Source of the DNA: an uncultured bacterium
GTDB taxonomy: Bacteria; Bacillota; Clostridia; Oscillospirales; Acutalibacteraceae
Assembly: GCA_905215105.1 (NCBI GenBank)
Contig: CAJMOI010000006.1
Coordinates: 1-36,680, forward strand
Direction: 5' to 3'
Length of the DNA stretch: 36,680 bases
Positions 7,962-14,972 of the stretch are shown piece by piece. The translations under genes and the position numbers were made by a program. How positions within the stretch are numbered: position 1 is the first letter of the stretch; the number at the start of each line of letters is the position of its first letter. The notes beneath the pieces are model-generated. The model made no database searches, was not told the origin of the DNA, and worked only from the letters and a program-made list of their open reading frames with translations.

Positions 7962-9593
7962 GTGAAGAAATCAACCAAACGCAGAGTCCTCACGGCGGCA
8001 GTGCTGATGCTGGTGGTAGCAGTGCTGTTCAGTGTGACGGTCTTTGCGGCAGAAACTGAGGGAGAGACACCGCTGCCGTCTCTGTATGGAACTTTTTGGG
8101 CACTGGTGCCCCCTATTATCGCCATCGGACTGGCGCTGATTACCAAAGAGGTGTACAGCTCCCTGTTTATCGGCATTCTGGTGGGCGCGGTTTTTGCTTC
8201 GGATTTCAGTTTTGAGGGAACCATGAACCATGTGCTGAAGGGCGGTATTGTCAAGGTCCTCTCTGACAGCTACAATGTGGGCATTCTGGTGTTCCTGGTG
8301 ATTCTGGGCACCATGGTGTGCCTGATGAACCGTGCAGGCGGTTCCGCTGCTTTTGGACGCTGGGCCGGACGAAAGATTCATTCCCGGGTTGGCGCACAGC
8401 TGGCGACCGTTGCGCTGGGTGTGCTGATCTTTATTGACGACTATTTCAACTGCCTGACAGTGGGCAGTGTTATGCGTCCTGTGACGGACAAGCATCGGAT
8501 TTCCAGAGCAAAACTCTCCTATTTGATTGACGCCACCGCAGCGCCGGTGTGCATCATTGCCCCCATTTCTTCCTGGGCCGCAGCCGTTACCGGTTTCGTG
8601 GAGGGAGAAGACGGTTTTACCCTGTTTATCAACGCGATTCCCTATAATTTTTACGCACTGCTTACCATTGTCATGATGATCGGGCTGGCCGTCATGAAAG
8701 TGGATTACGGTCCCATGGCAGTTCATGAGTGCAACGCCGCGCTGAAAGGCGATCTTTTCACCACCGGTGCAAGTCCCTATGACAACAGCTCGGAAAAGCA
8801 GGAGGAAAGTAACGGCAAAGTTATCGATTTGCTGATCCCCATTCTTTGCCTGATTGTTTTCTGTGTCATCGGCATGATTTATACCGGCGGTTTTTTCAGC
8901 GGTGCAGACTTTATCACCGCATTCTCCCAGAGTGATGCCTCTGTCGGTCTGGCATTGGGCAGCTTCTTTGGCCTGATTGTGACCATTATTCTGTATATGA
9001 TTCGTCGGGTGTTGAGCTTTAAAAAGTGCATGGCCTGCCTGCCCGAAGGCTTCAAAGCCATGGTGCCTGCAATCCTGATTCTCACCTTTGCCTGGAGTCT
9101 GAAATCCATGACCGATTCTCTGGGCGCAGGTGAATTTGTCAAAAATGCCATGCAGGGTTCCGCCAAGGAGTTTATGATGTTCCTGCCCGCCATCATTTTC
9201 CTGGTAGGGTGCGGACTGGCTTTTGCCACCGGTACCTCCTGGGGTACTTTCGGCATTCTGATTCCCATTGTGGTGGATGTGTTCAGCGCGACTTCTCACG
9301 AGCTGATGATTATTTCCATTGCTGCCTGTATGGCTGGTGCTGTGTGCGGAGACCATTGCTCTCCCATTTCCGACACCACTATTATGGCCTCTGCCGGTGC
9401 ACAGTGTGAGCATGTGAACCACGTCTCCACCCAGCTGCCCTACGCGATTACGGTCGCGGGCATTTCTTTCCTGGTCTATCTGCTGGCCGGATTTGTCCAG
9501 AATCCCTGGATCTGTCTTCCGATCGGTGTAGTATTGACGCTGGGCTTCCTGTTCCTGATGAAGGTTTTGCAGAAGAACAGCGCTCAAACCTGA
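7962..9593 (+). CDS. lysW: NhaC-family transporter, predicted lysine importer LysW
   Basis: A 543-residue polytopic membrane protein with about 12 hydrophobic segments. The start is GTG at 7962 with AGAGGAGG upstream; the ATG at 7955 is out of frame. NhaC/YfkN-type hallmarks include FIDDYFNCLTVGSVMRP, the TAAPVCIIAPISSWAAA stretch, ATGTSWGTFGILIP and GDHCSPISDTT, the last being the conserved ion/substrate-site region of the second half. NhaC-like proteins include Na+/H+ antiporters, but those under L-box control have been assigned to lysine uptake (LysW). The riboswitch directly upstream therefore makes lysine the best substrate. The first 30 residues look like a signal peptide ending in an Ala-X-Ala-like site, more than a plain first helix. 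Only a short stem with a T-rich tail follows the stop. Confidence 0.88.
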   Translation: MKKSTKRRVLTAAVLMLVVAVLFSVTVFAAETEGETPLPSLYGTFWALVPPIIAIGLALITKEVYSSLFIGILVGAVFASDFSFEGTMNHVLKGGIVKVLSDSYNVGILVFLVILGTMVCLMNRAGGSAAFGRWAGRKIHSRVGAQLATVALGVLIFIDDYFNCLTVGSVMRPVTDKHRISRAKLSYLIDATAAPVCIIAPISSWAAAVTGFVEGEDGFTLFINAIPYNFYALLTIVMMIGLAVMKVDYGPMAVHECNAALKGDLFTTGASPYDNSSEKQEESNGKVIDLLIPILCLIVFCVIGMIYTGGFFSGADFITAFSQSDASVGLALGSFFGLIVTIILYMIRRVLSFKKCMACLPEGFKAMVPAILILTFAWSLKSMTDSLGAGEFVKNAMQGSAKEFMMFLPAIIFLVGCGLAFATGTSWGTFGILIPIVVDVFSATSHELMIISIAACMAGAVCGDHCSPISDTTIMASAGAQCEHVNHVSTQLPYAITVAGISFLVYLLAGFVQNPWICLPIGVVLTLGFLFLMKVLQKNSAQT

Positions 9594-9619
9594 AGCATTT
9601 GATTTTTCTTTTTTCAGAA

Positions 9620-9648
9620 TTGACAAACGGAAAAAAGAAGACTATACT
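9620..9648 (+). promoter_or_regulatory. Promoter of trpS leader
   Basis: Perfect TTGACA (9620-9625), a 17-base spacer and TATACT (9643-9648) predict a transcript starting near 9655, at the 5' end of the T-box leader. Confidence 0.88.
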
Positions 9649-9654
9649 GAGTAT

Positions 9655-9936
9655 CAATACAGTACAAACCGATGAACAGGGGAAGTACACCGACAAAGGA
9701 GCTTTCAGCGAGCCGCGGCAGGTGTGAGCGCGGCAAGCCGTCCGCCGGTGGAATGGGCCTGTGAGGGCAGAAGCGAACCGGGAATTTTCCCCAGTAGCTT
9801 CTGACGGGGACTCTGCCCGTTATCAGGGGAGCACACGTATCCGCGTGTGATAAGAGTGGGCGCATTGCGCCAACTTGGGTGGTACCGCAGGAATTTTGAC
9901 TCCTGTCCCTTGCTTGCAGGGGACAGGAGTTTTTTC
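9655..9936 (+). promoter_or_regulatory. Tryptophan T-box leader
   Basis: The leader has the invariant T-box sequence with core GGGTGGTACCGCAG (9877-9890), which binds the uncharged tRNA 3' end through TGGT. In Stem I the segment GAATGGGCC places the triplet TGG (9754-9756) at the specifier position, which pairs with the tRNA-Trp anticodon CCA. This agrees with the trpS gene downstream. Uncharged tRNA-Trp should stabilise the antiterminator and allow read-through. Confidence 0.95.
9899..9936 (+). terminator. T-box regulated terminator
   Basis: ACTCCTGTCCC (9899-9909) pairs with GGGACAGGAGT (9920-9930), followed by six T. It lies just after the T-box core, the normal position for the competing terminator. 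Confidence 0.93.
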
Positions 9937-10000
9937 TTTTTCCCGGAAAGTATCCATCCTCTTTTCGGAATATAGAATCATTGTCTGGAGGTTGTATTTT

Positions 10001-11020
10001 ATGGAACCCATCAAAACAGAACGGAAACCCGTGATTTTCAGTGCCATTCAGCCCAGCGGTACCATTACGCTGGGCAACTATCTGGGGGCGCTGAAAAACT
10101 GGATTGCTTTGCAGGATGAATATGACTGCATTTATGCTCTGGCAGATCTGCACGCCATTACCGTGCGGCAGGATCCCGCTGCTTTCCGCCACAATACCCT
10201 GGAGGCCTATGCGCTGCTGCTGGCCTGTGGAATTGATCTGGAAAAAAGCCTGTTCTTTATTCAGAGTCAGGTTTCCGCTCACGCGGAGCTTGCATGGGTG
10301 CTCAATTGCTTTACTCAGTTCGGCGAGCTGTCCCGCATGACCCAGTTTAAGGATAAGTCCCAGAAGCACCCGGAAAACATCAATGCCGGTCTGTTCACTT
10401 ATCCCAGCCTGATGGCTGCCGATATCCTGCTGTATCAGGCTGATCTGGTGCCCGTAGGCGCTGACCAGAAACAGCATCTGGAGCTGACCCGCAATATTGC
10501 GGAGCGCTTCAACGGTGTGTACAGCCCCACCTTTAAGGTGCCGGATGGCTATATTCCCAAAACCGGCGCCCGGATTATGTCTTTGCAGGACCCCACCCGG
10601 AAAATGTCCAAGTCTGACGAGAACGCCAATGGCTATATTGCCCTGCTGGATAAACCCGAGGATATCATGCGGAAGTTTAAGCGTGCCGTTACCGACAGCG
10701 AAGCCTGTGTCCGCTATGCAGAGGGCAAGGACGGCGTGAATAACCTGATGGGCATTTATTCCTGCGTGACCGGAAAGAGCTATGAAGAAATCGAGCGGGA
10801 GTTCGAGGGCAAGGGCTACGGCGACTTCAAAACTGCCGTGGGCGAGGCTGTTGTGGAGCACCTGCGTCCCATTCAGGAGCGCTTTGCAGAATTGATTAAG
10901 GACAAAGCCTATCTGGAGAAGTGCTACACGGAGAACGCAGAGAAAGCGGCACGCATTGCCTATCGCACTTTGGCGAAAGTCATGAAAAAGGTCGGTTTCC
11001 TGCCCATGGGTAAGAAATAA
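10001..11020 (+). CDS. trpS: Tryptophanyl-tRNA synthetase
   Basis: A class I aminoacyl-tRNA synthetase of 339 residues, the usual bacterial TrpS length. The ATG at 10001 follows CTGGAGG by nine bases; open frame upstream belongs to the T-box leader. The first ATP-binding signature is PSGTITLGNYLGA (18-30), with TLGN in place of HIGH as in Bacillus TrpS. The second is KMSKS (201-205). The tryptophan-pocket and dimer regions, DLHAITVRQ (49-57) and GADQKQHLELTR (153-164), are intact. It charges tRNA-Trp in the cytoplasm and stands alone as a single-gene unit, with a T box in front and a strong terminator behind. Confidence 0.97.
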   Translation: MEPIKTERKPVIFSAIQPSGTITLGNYLGALKNWIALQDEYDCIYALADLHAITVRQDPAAFRHNTLEAYALLLACGIDLEKSLFFIQSQVSAHAELAWVLNCFTQFGELSRMTQFKDKSQKHPENINAGLFTYPSLMAADILLYQADLVPVGADQKQHLELTRNIAERFNGVYSPTFKVPDGYIPKTGARIMSLQDPTRKMSKSDENANGYIALLDKPEDIMRKFKRAVTDSEACVRYAEGKDGVNNLMGIYSCVTGKSYEEIEREFEGKGYGDFKTAVGEAVVEHLRPIQERFAELIKDKAYLEKCYTENAEKAARIAYRTLAKVMKKVGFLPMGKK

Positions 11021-11043
11021 TCGAAATATCGATCTGTAAAAGT

Positions 11044-11088
11044 AACAGCACGCTGACGGTTCTGTAACGGTCAGCGTGCTGTTTTGTT
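11044..11088 (+). terminator. Intrinsic terminator of trpS
   Basis: A 14-bp stem, AACAGCACGCTGAC (11044-11057) with GTCAGCGTGCTGTT (11070-11083), runs into TTGTTT, 23 bases after the trpS stop. Confidence 0.92.
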
Positions 11089-11092
11089 TAGG

Positions 11093-11137
11093 AAAAAAGG
11101 GCCTGCCTTCTGCGGATACAGAAGGGCAGGCCCTTTT
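11093..11137. terminator. Bidirectional terminator, mainly for the leftward secreted-protein gene
   Basis: A long stem pairs GGGCCTGCC-TTCTG with CAGAA-GGGCAGGCCC (one bulged G). It is flanked by six A on the left (T tract on the - strand) and four T on the right. It sits 18 bases past the end of the gene stopping at 11156. Confidence 0.88.
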
Positions 11138-11155
11138 ATATGGAAATGGAGAAAT

Positions 11156-13780
11156 TTACTTAATGGTAAAGGTACGGGTAATGGGAGCAGCCAGATAGTT
11201 GCCGCCCAGTGTTACCACAGTCATCACATAGCTGCCGGGCTCAGTGGGAGGAGTAGTAGTGCTGGAATAAATTCTCCATTTGCTGGTAAATCCGGAATAC
11301 AGATAATGAACGTTGCTCTGGCTGACAGTTACATCTCCATTGTGAGAGAGTGTTGCACCAAAATCAAAGTTCTTTGCCTCTTCCACAGTCATTTTACCGG
11401 AAATTTCCTGATTCCAGGTGAGTTTGGAACCGGAAAGACGCATTTTCACCAGCAGGAAGCCCATGCCAACGCCAGTTTCATAGTTCTTGTTGTCGGTTAC
11501 AGCAACAACGGTATACAGACCGGCACGGTTGGGGGTACCGAAGGAAATTCGCAGGGAATCGACGATAGAAGGCAGTTTGTTAATCACGGTGAGAATCTGA
11601 CCGAAGGTGCCGGTGTCGATGTTCAGCTTATCCAGCAGGTCCAGCAGCTCCTGTGTGCTGAAGAGTTCACGGAGTTCTCCAACGGTTACGCCGTCGTTGA
11701 GCATCTGGGTGAAGGTCTTGCCGCTGATGGCTTCCACAACGGGGTCAAGAATTTTGAGAATGGCGTTGCTGGTATAGCGATCAGGCAAATCCAGATACAG
11801 GCTGGTGGTTACATCACTGGTTGTACCAGCATAGATGGTATAAATATCGAATTTGTCAGTGGGATCAGTGGTGACAAAATTAGCGGGAAGCTGCTCGTCG
11901 GCGTAAATGTTGGTGGAGTTCACCTTTACGCTGACCTTGGCCTTGTTAACGGCAACTGTGCTCTCACCGGCCTCGGAAGGACGATAGTCGGCGTTGCCCT
12001 TAAAGGAAATCCGGATCTGCTGGCTGTCAGCAGCACCCATCTGAGGATAGTTCAGAAGGGTAACAGTGCCGCCTTCAATGGGAGCCCACTGTTTGACGCC
12101 GCCGTTAATATTGTCGGTCAGCACATTTTCGCCGTAGTACTCAAAAGTGAAGTTGTCAATGGAAAGAGTATCCTTTGCAGGAAGGGCAGAATTTTCCCAA
12201 TCAATCACATTGTCAAACAGTGCCTGCTTCATCACGTTGGCATCCATGTTATAGGTGATGGATGCGCCTTCTTTGCAGACCACAGAGCTGGCAGCGCGGT
12301 TATCAGTGGTGGTAACAGTGACAATCACAGAGTTGCCGCGGTACATCTGGGTGTCGGCCACGGAAATCCGGATTTCCCACTCGCCGGTGCCGAATTTGAC
12401 CAAACCGGTCAGATCGGTTTCGCTGAGAGGCTTGAAGCTGTTAGTGATACCGGTTTTGTCGGTATTGTATTCCACGGTGACATCTTCTGCCGCAAAGGCA
12501 ACCGGTGTAGTGGAAGCTACTACAGCGTTATAAATAGCCGCAGCAGTGGCATCGTAATTGTAGCCCTGTTCGTCATCAAATACCATGCCCACCTCATAGG
12601 GGCCTTCGTTCAGGTTGAACTGTACCTGCTCACGGTCGGCAATGGTAACGGTGAATTCTTTGGTAGTGGGGGCATAGTTCTGGCTGCCGCCCCAGACGAT
12701 GCGGACTTTCTGCTCGCCGGCGGAAATAGCAGGATAGGTCAGGATGGTTCCCTTTTCGCCCTCCAGTGCTACCCACTTGGCATCTGCATCGGTCAAAGCT
12801 TTGGTATAGTATTCAATGGTGACATCGTTGACAGTCAGCTCGGGAGTGGAGGACTTGACAGCAGCGGTGAAAATCGCCTGACGCAGTGCGTCGTAATCCA
12901 CAGACAAATCTTCTTTTACGGTCAGCTTTGCCTGATAAGGTCCATCATTGAAGACAATGTCAGCTTCCGGACGATCTGCAACGGTAACAGTGGTTTCCGC
13001 AGAGGTGCCGTAAATGGTATCGGTACCCGCATAGCGGATGCGGATTTTCTGCTCACCGGCAGAAATGGCGGGATATTCGAGAGGAATGCCAAGAGCATTC
13101 TTGATGGTTGCACCTTCCAGCGGCGCCCATTCATGAGTACCGGCAGGCTTTCCTAATACGACGTTTTCAGCATAGTATTCGATGACAACATCGCTGACAG
13201 ACATCTCCGGAGTGGTGGAAGCCACAACGGTGTTGAAAATCGCAGTGCGCATGGCGTCATAGTTTACGGTCAGATCTTCGTTGTAAGGAAGAGTTACCGT
13301 AACGCCCTCGTTGAGCGTAATGGAAGAGGACAGCTTGGCGGCTTTGGTCAGAGTTACCTCTGCTTCGGTTCCAGCCAGGCGGACCTGATAGGTTCCGTCC
13401 TCGTTTTTGGCAAGAGCGGGATGGGTAAAGGGAGTGGGAACGAATACGACTTTCTTCTCGCTGGTAAAACCGTCAATGGAGCCCCATGCATCGTTGGTCA
13501 GCAGGCCGTTTTTGCCGGTGCAGTAGTACTCCCACTCCTGGGTGCCAACCTGGTCATAATTGGCAATGAGAGCTTTGCTGAGAATTTCATTGACAGCAGC
13601 TTTGTCACTTCCCTCAGGAATGACAGCGGTGCCGTTTTGCAGCTGGGGTTCAGCCTGAACCGTGACAGCCTGTCCTGCATTCTCGCCGGTTTCTGCACCG
13701 AAAGCGAAGCTCTGTGCCGCAGAAGCCGCCATCAGCACTGCCAGAAAACCAGCCAGAAAGCGTTTGCTTTTTCTGAACAT
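11156..13780 (-). CDS. Secreted protein made of about 110-residue tandem repeats, function unknown
   Basis: The ATG at 13780 follows AAGGAGG, giving 874 residues; open frame further upstream has no support. Residues 1-29 form a signal peptide (KSKR, a hydrophobic core, then a probable cut after FAFGA). Three clear repeats, at about 152-270, 272-382 and 386-493, and a diverged fourth (about 498-640) share a pattern. Each has a strand-like start (LNEGV / FNDGPYQ / LNEGPYE), NYDAMRTAIF-like or DYDALRQAIF-like helix, VVIEYY or VTIEYY, YPAISAGEQK, and a final VTVADR or VTIADR. They look like Ig-like beta domains. The C-terminal 230 residues differ and end in ITRTFTIK, with no sortase motif, membrane segment or catalytic signature. 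It may be a secreted binding or surface-associated protein. It has its own promoter and terminator, so it is not in an operon with the galactanase genes. Confidence 0.78.
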   Translation of the reverse strand: MFRKSKRFLAGFLAVLMAASAAQSFAFGAETGENAGQAVTVQAEPQLQNGTAVIPEGSDKAAVNEILSKALIANYDQVGTQEWEYYCTGKNGLLTNDAWGSIDGFTSEKKVVFVPTPFTHPALAKNEDGTYQVRLAGTEAEVTLTKAAKLSSSITLNEGVTVTLPYNEDLTVNYDAMRTAIFNTVVASTTPEMSVSDVVIEYYAENVVLGKPAGTHEWAPLEGATIKNALGIPLEYPAISAGEQKIRIRYAGTDTIYGTSAETTVTVADRPEADIVFNDGPYQAKLTVKEDLSVDYDALRQAIFTAAVKSSTPELTVNDVTIEYYTKALTDADAKWVALEGEKGTILTYPAISAGEQKVRIVWGGSQNYAPTTKEFTVTIADREQVQFNLNEGPYEVGMVFDDEQGYNYDATAAAIYNAVVASTTPVAFAAEDVTVEYNTDKTGITNSFKPLSETDLTGLVKFGTGEWEIRISVADTQMYRGNSVIVTVTTTDNRAASSVVCKEGASITYNMDANVMKQALFDNVIDWENSALPAKDTLSIDNFTFEYYGENVLTDNINGGVKQWAPIEGGTVTLLNYPQMGAADSQQIRISFKGNADYRPSEAGESTVAVNKAKVSVKVNSTNIYADEQLPANFVTTDPTDKFDIYTIYAGTTSDVTTSLYLDLPDRYTSNAILKILDPVVEAISGKTFTQMLNDGVTVGELRELFSTQELLDLLDKLNIDTGTFGQILTVINKLPSIVDSLRISFGTPNRAGLYTVVAVTDNKNYETGVGMGFLLVKMRLSGSKLTWNQEISGKMTVEEAKNFDFGATLSHNGDVTVSQSNVHYLYSGFTSKWRIYSSTTTPPTEPGSYVMTVVTLGGNYLAAPITRTFTIK

Positions 13781-13865
13781 TTTGCCTAATCCTCCTTGTA
13801 TATTTGTCTGCGTGTGATTTGGCGATATGTTATGGTAACTCTGCCAAATTCTGGACGCGACACTC

Positions 13866-13894
13866 ATTATATCATAGAAGGGAGCAATTGACAA
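13866..13894 (-). promoter_or_regulatory. Promoter of the secreted repeat protein gene
   Basis: On the - strand, TTGTCA (13889-13894), a 17-base spacer and perfect TATAAT (13866-13871) lie about 85 bases upstream of the ATG. Confidence 0.82.
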
Positions 13895-14018
13895 TCGTGA
13901 CCGTGCTGCAATTTCATTCGGAAATTTTAGAAATTTGTATACTTTATTAATATCATAAATGGAATAATGAAAATTGGATATAAAGCTTATTCAGAAATGT
14001 AAAAAACATGTAAAATTC

Positions 14019-14771
14019 TCATATTGAAACGATGGAAGAAGAAAGAGTGTGTAAAAGTACGCATTTTTTTCGATATTCTGTCGGAGTAGCGCCGATAATT
14101 TTTTTAAAAACCCGACAAAAATAGCTGTGATCCGAAAAGCCTACCACTTCATAAATTCTGGAAATCAGGATCGAGCTGTTTTCCAGAAGATCAATTGCAT
14201 GGAGAATCCGCTGCTGGTTCAGATATTACCGAAAACTGTACCGGCTGTGTTCCCGGAAACAGGCGGAAAGATAGGAATAATTGAACCCAAAATGATCGGC
14301 GATTTGATACAGGGTCAGCGGCTCTGCGTAATTTTGAGCGATATATTGCCGGATTTCCTGCATGGCGCTGTCTGTGGGTTTCTGCTTTGGAAAACGCTGC
14401 AGGAGATCTTTCATAGCGGATAACAGGGAAGAGAGATGAAGGGAATCCTTCAACAGACAGGACACCGGTTGGTTGAAAAAACAGGTGTTGAACTCCTCAA
14501 TGTCTGACAGTTCGCACAAAAGCAGAATACGGGTAGAAGGGCTGATTTTTAAAAGTGTTTCAACCAATGAGCGGGATGTTTGACCCGGTAAATGGCAGTC
14601 GAGAATCAGAAAGTCCGGCTGATCGATTTCAGCAGAAGTCAAGGCAGCTTCTCCGGTTTTACAAACCCCTTTGATTTCAAATCCAAGTGCAGCCCAGTCG
14701 ATAGAGGCATAGTGCTCTTTATATAGCTGTGTGTCATGGTCGGCAATCAGTATGGTGAGGGGTCCCAGCAT
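14019..14771 (-). pseudogene. YesN-like response regulator (receiver + AraC HTH), interrupted by in-frame TAA
   Basis: ATG at 14771 has AAGGAGGAAG upstream. Residues 1-120 are a receiver domain with acidic D11/D13 and phospho-acceptor D58 in LILDCHLPG. From about 135 an AraC-type DNA-binding domain begins (LTLYQIADHFGFNYSYLSACF, split here as the first helix-turn-helix). At codon 182 a TAA (14226-14228) stops the frame. The same frame then continues as YLNQQRILHAIDLL and the second helix-turn-helix (VVGFSDHSYFCRVFKK, then GATPTEYRK) to a TGA at 14019. Relatives usually have Glu before YLN, so a GAA-to-TAA change explains the break. The truncated 181-residue product would lack half of its DNA-binding domain. 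No partner histidine kinase is seen nearby. An operator palindrome overlaps its start site. Confidence 0.85.
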
Positions 14772-14807
14772 GGCCTTGCTTCCTCCTTTTGAATCGTTTT
14801 GTCATGA

Positions 14808-14831
14808 ATGAAACCGGTTTCTTAAATTATA
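14808..14831 (-). promoter_or_regulatory. Operator (cre/LacI-type palindrome) and -10 of the response-regulator gene
   Basis: The perfect palindrome GAAACCGGTTTC occupies 14810-14821; the 16-base context 14808-14823 fits the Bacillus cre consensus WTGNAANCGNWNNCWW at every position. On the - strand a TATAAT (14826-14831) lies five bases upstream of it, so the palindrome covers the expected transcription start, a repressing position. Confidence 0.75.
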
Positions 14832-14908
14832 CATGATACAGAGTGAAAAAGAAACGGCATTATTGCATAGTTTGTCACCGGCTTTCTAAGCAGGATTGCA
14901 CAGCAAAG

Positions 14909-14946
14909 GAAAGCGGCGCTCCCCGTTTCCGGAGAACGCCGCTTTC
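14909..14946 (-). terminator. Terminator-like hairpin after the GH30 gene
   Basis: On the - strand, GAAAGCGGCG and CGCCGCTTTC arms form a strong GC-rich stem 27 bases past the GH30 stop. Only a weak T-rich tail follows (TTTGCTG), so termination may be partial. Confidence 0.65.
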
Positions 14947-14972
14947 ACATGGCAGGAAGTTATCAGATTCAA

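Noticed and set aside
7657..7965. A 102-codon open frame leading into the lysine transporter
   Set aside because: It runs through the riboswitch aptamer and terminator, which explain the sequence conservation; no ribosome site precedes it.
2653..14228. Reading TAA as a sense codon to rescue both the YczE-like and the response-regulator genes
   Set aside because: Other intact genes here (for example rlmB and the 51-residue membrane protein) end in TAA at the expected family length, so the genetic code is standard.
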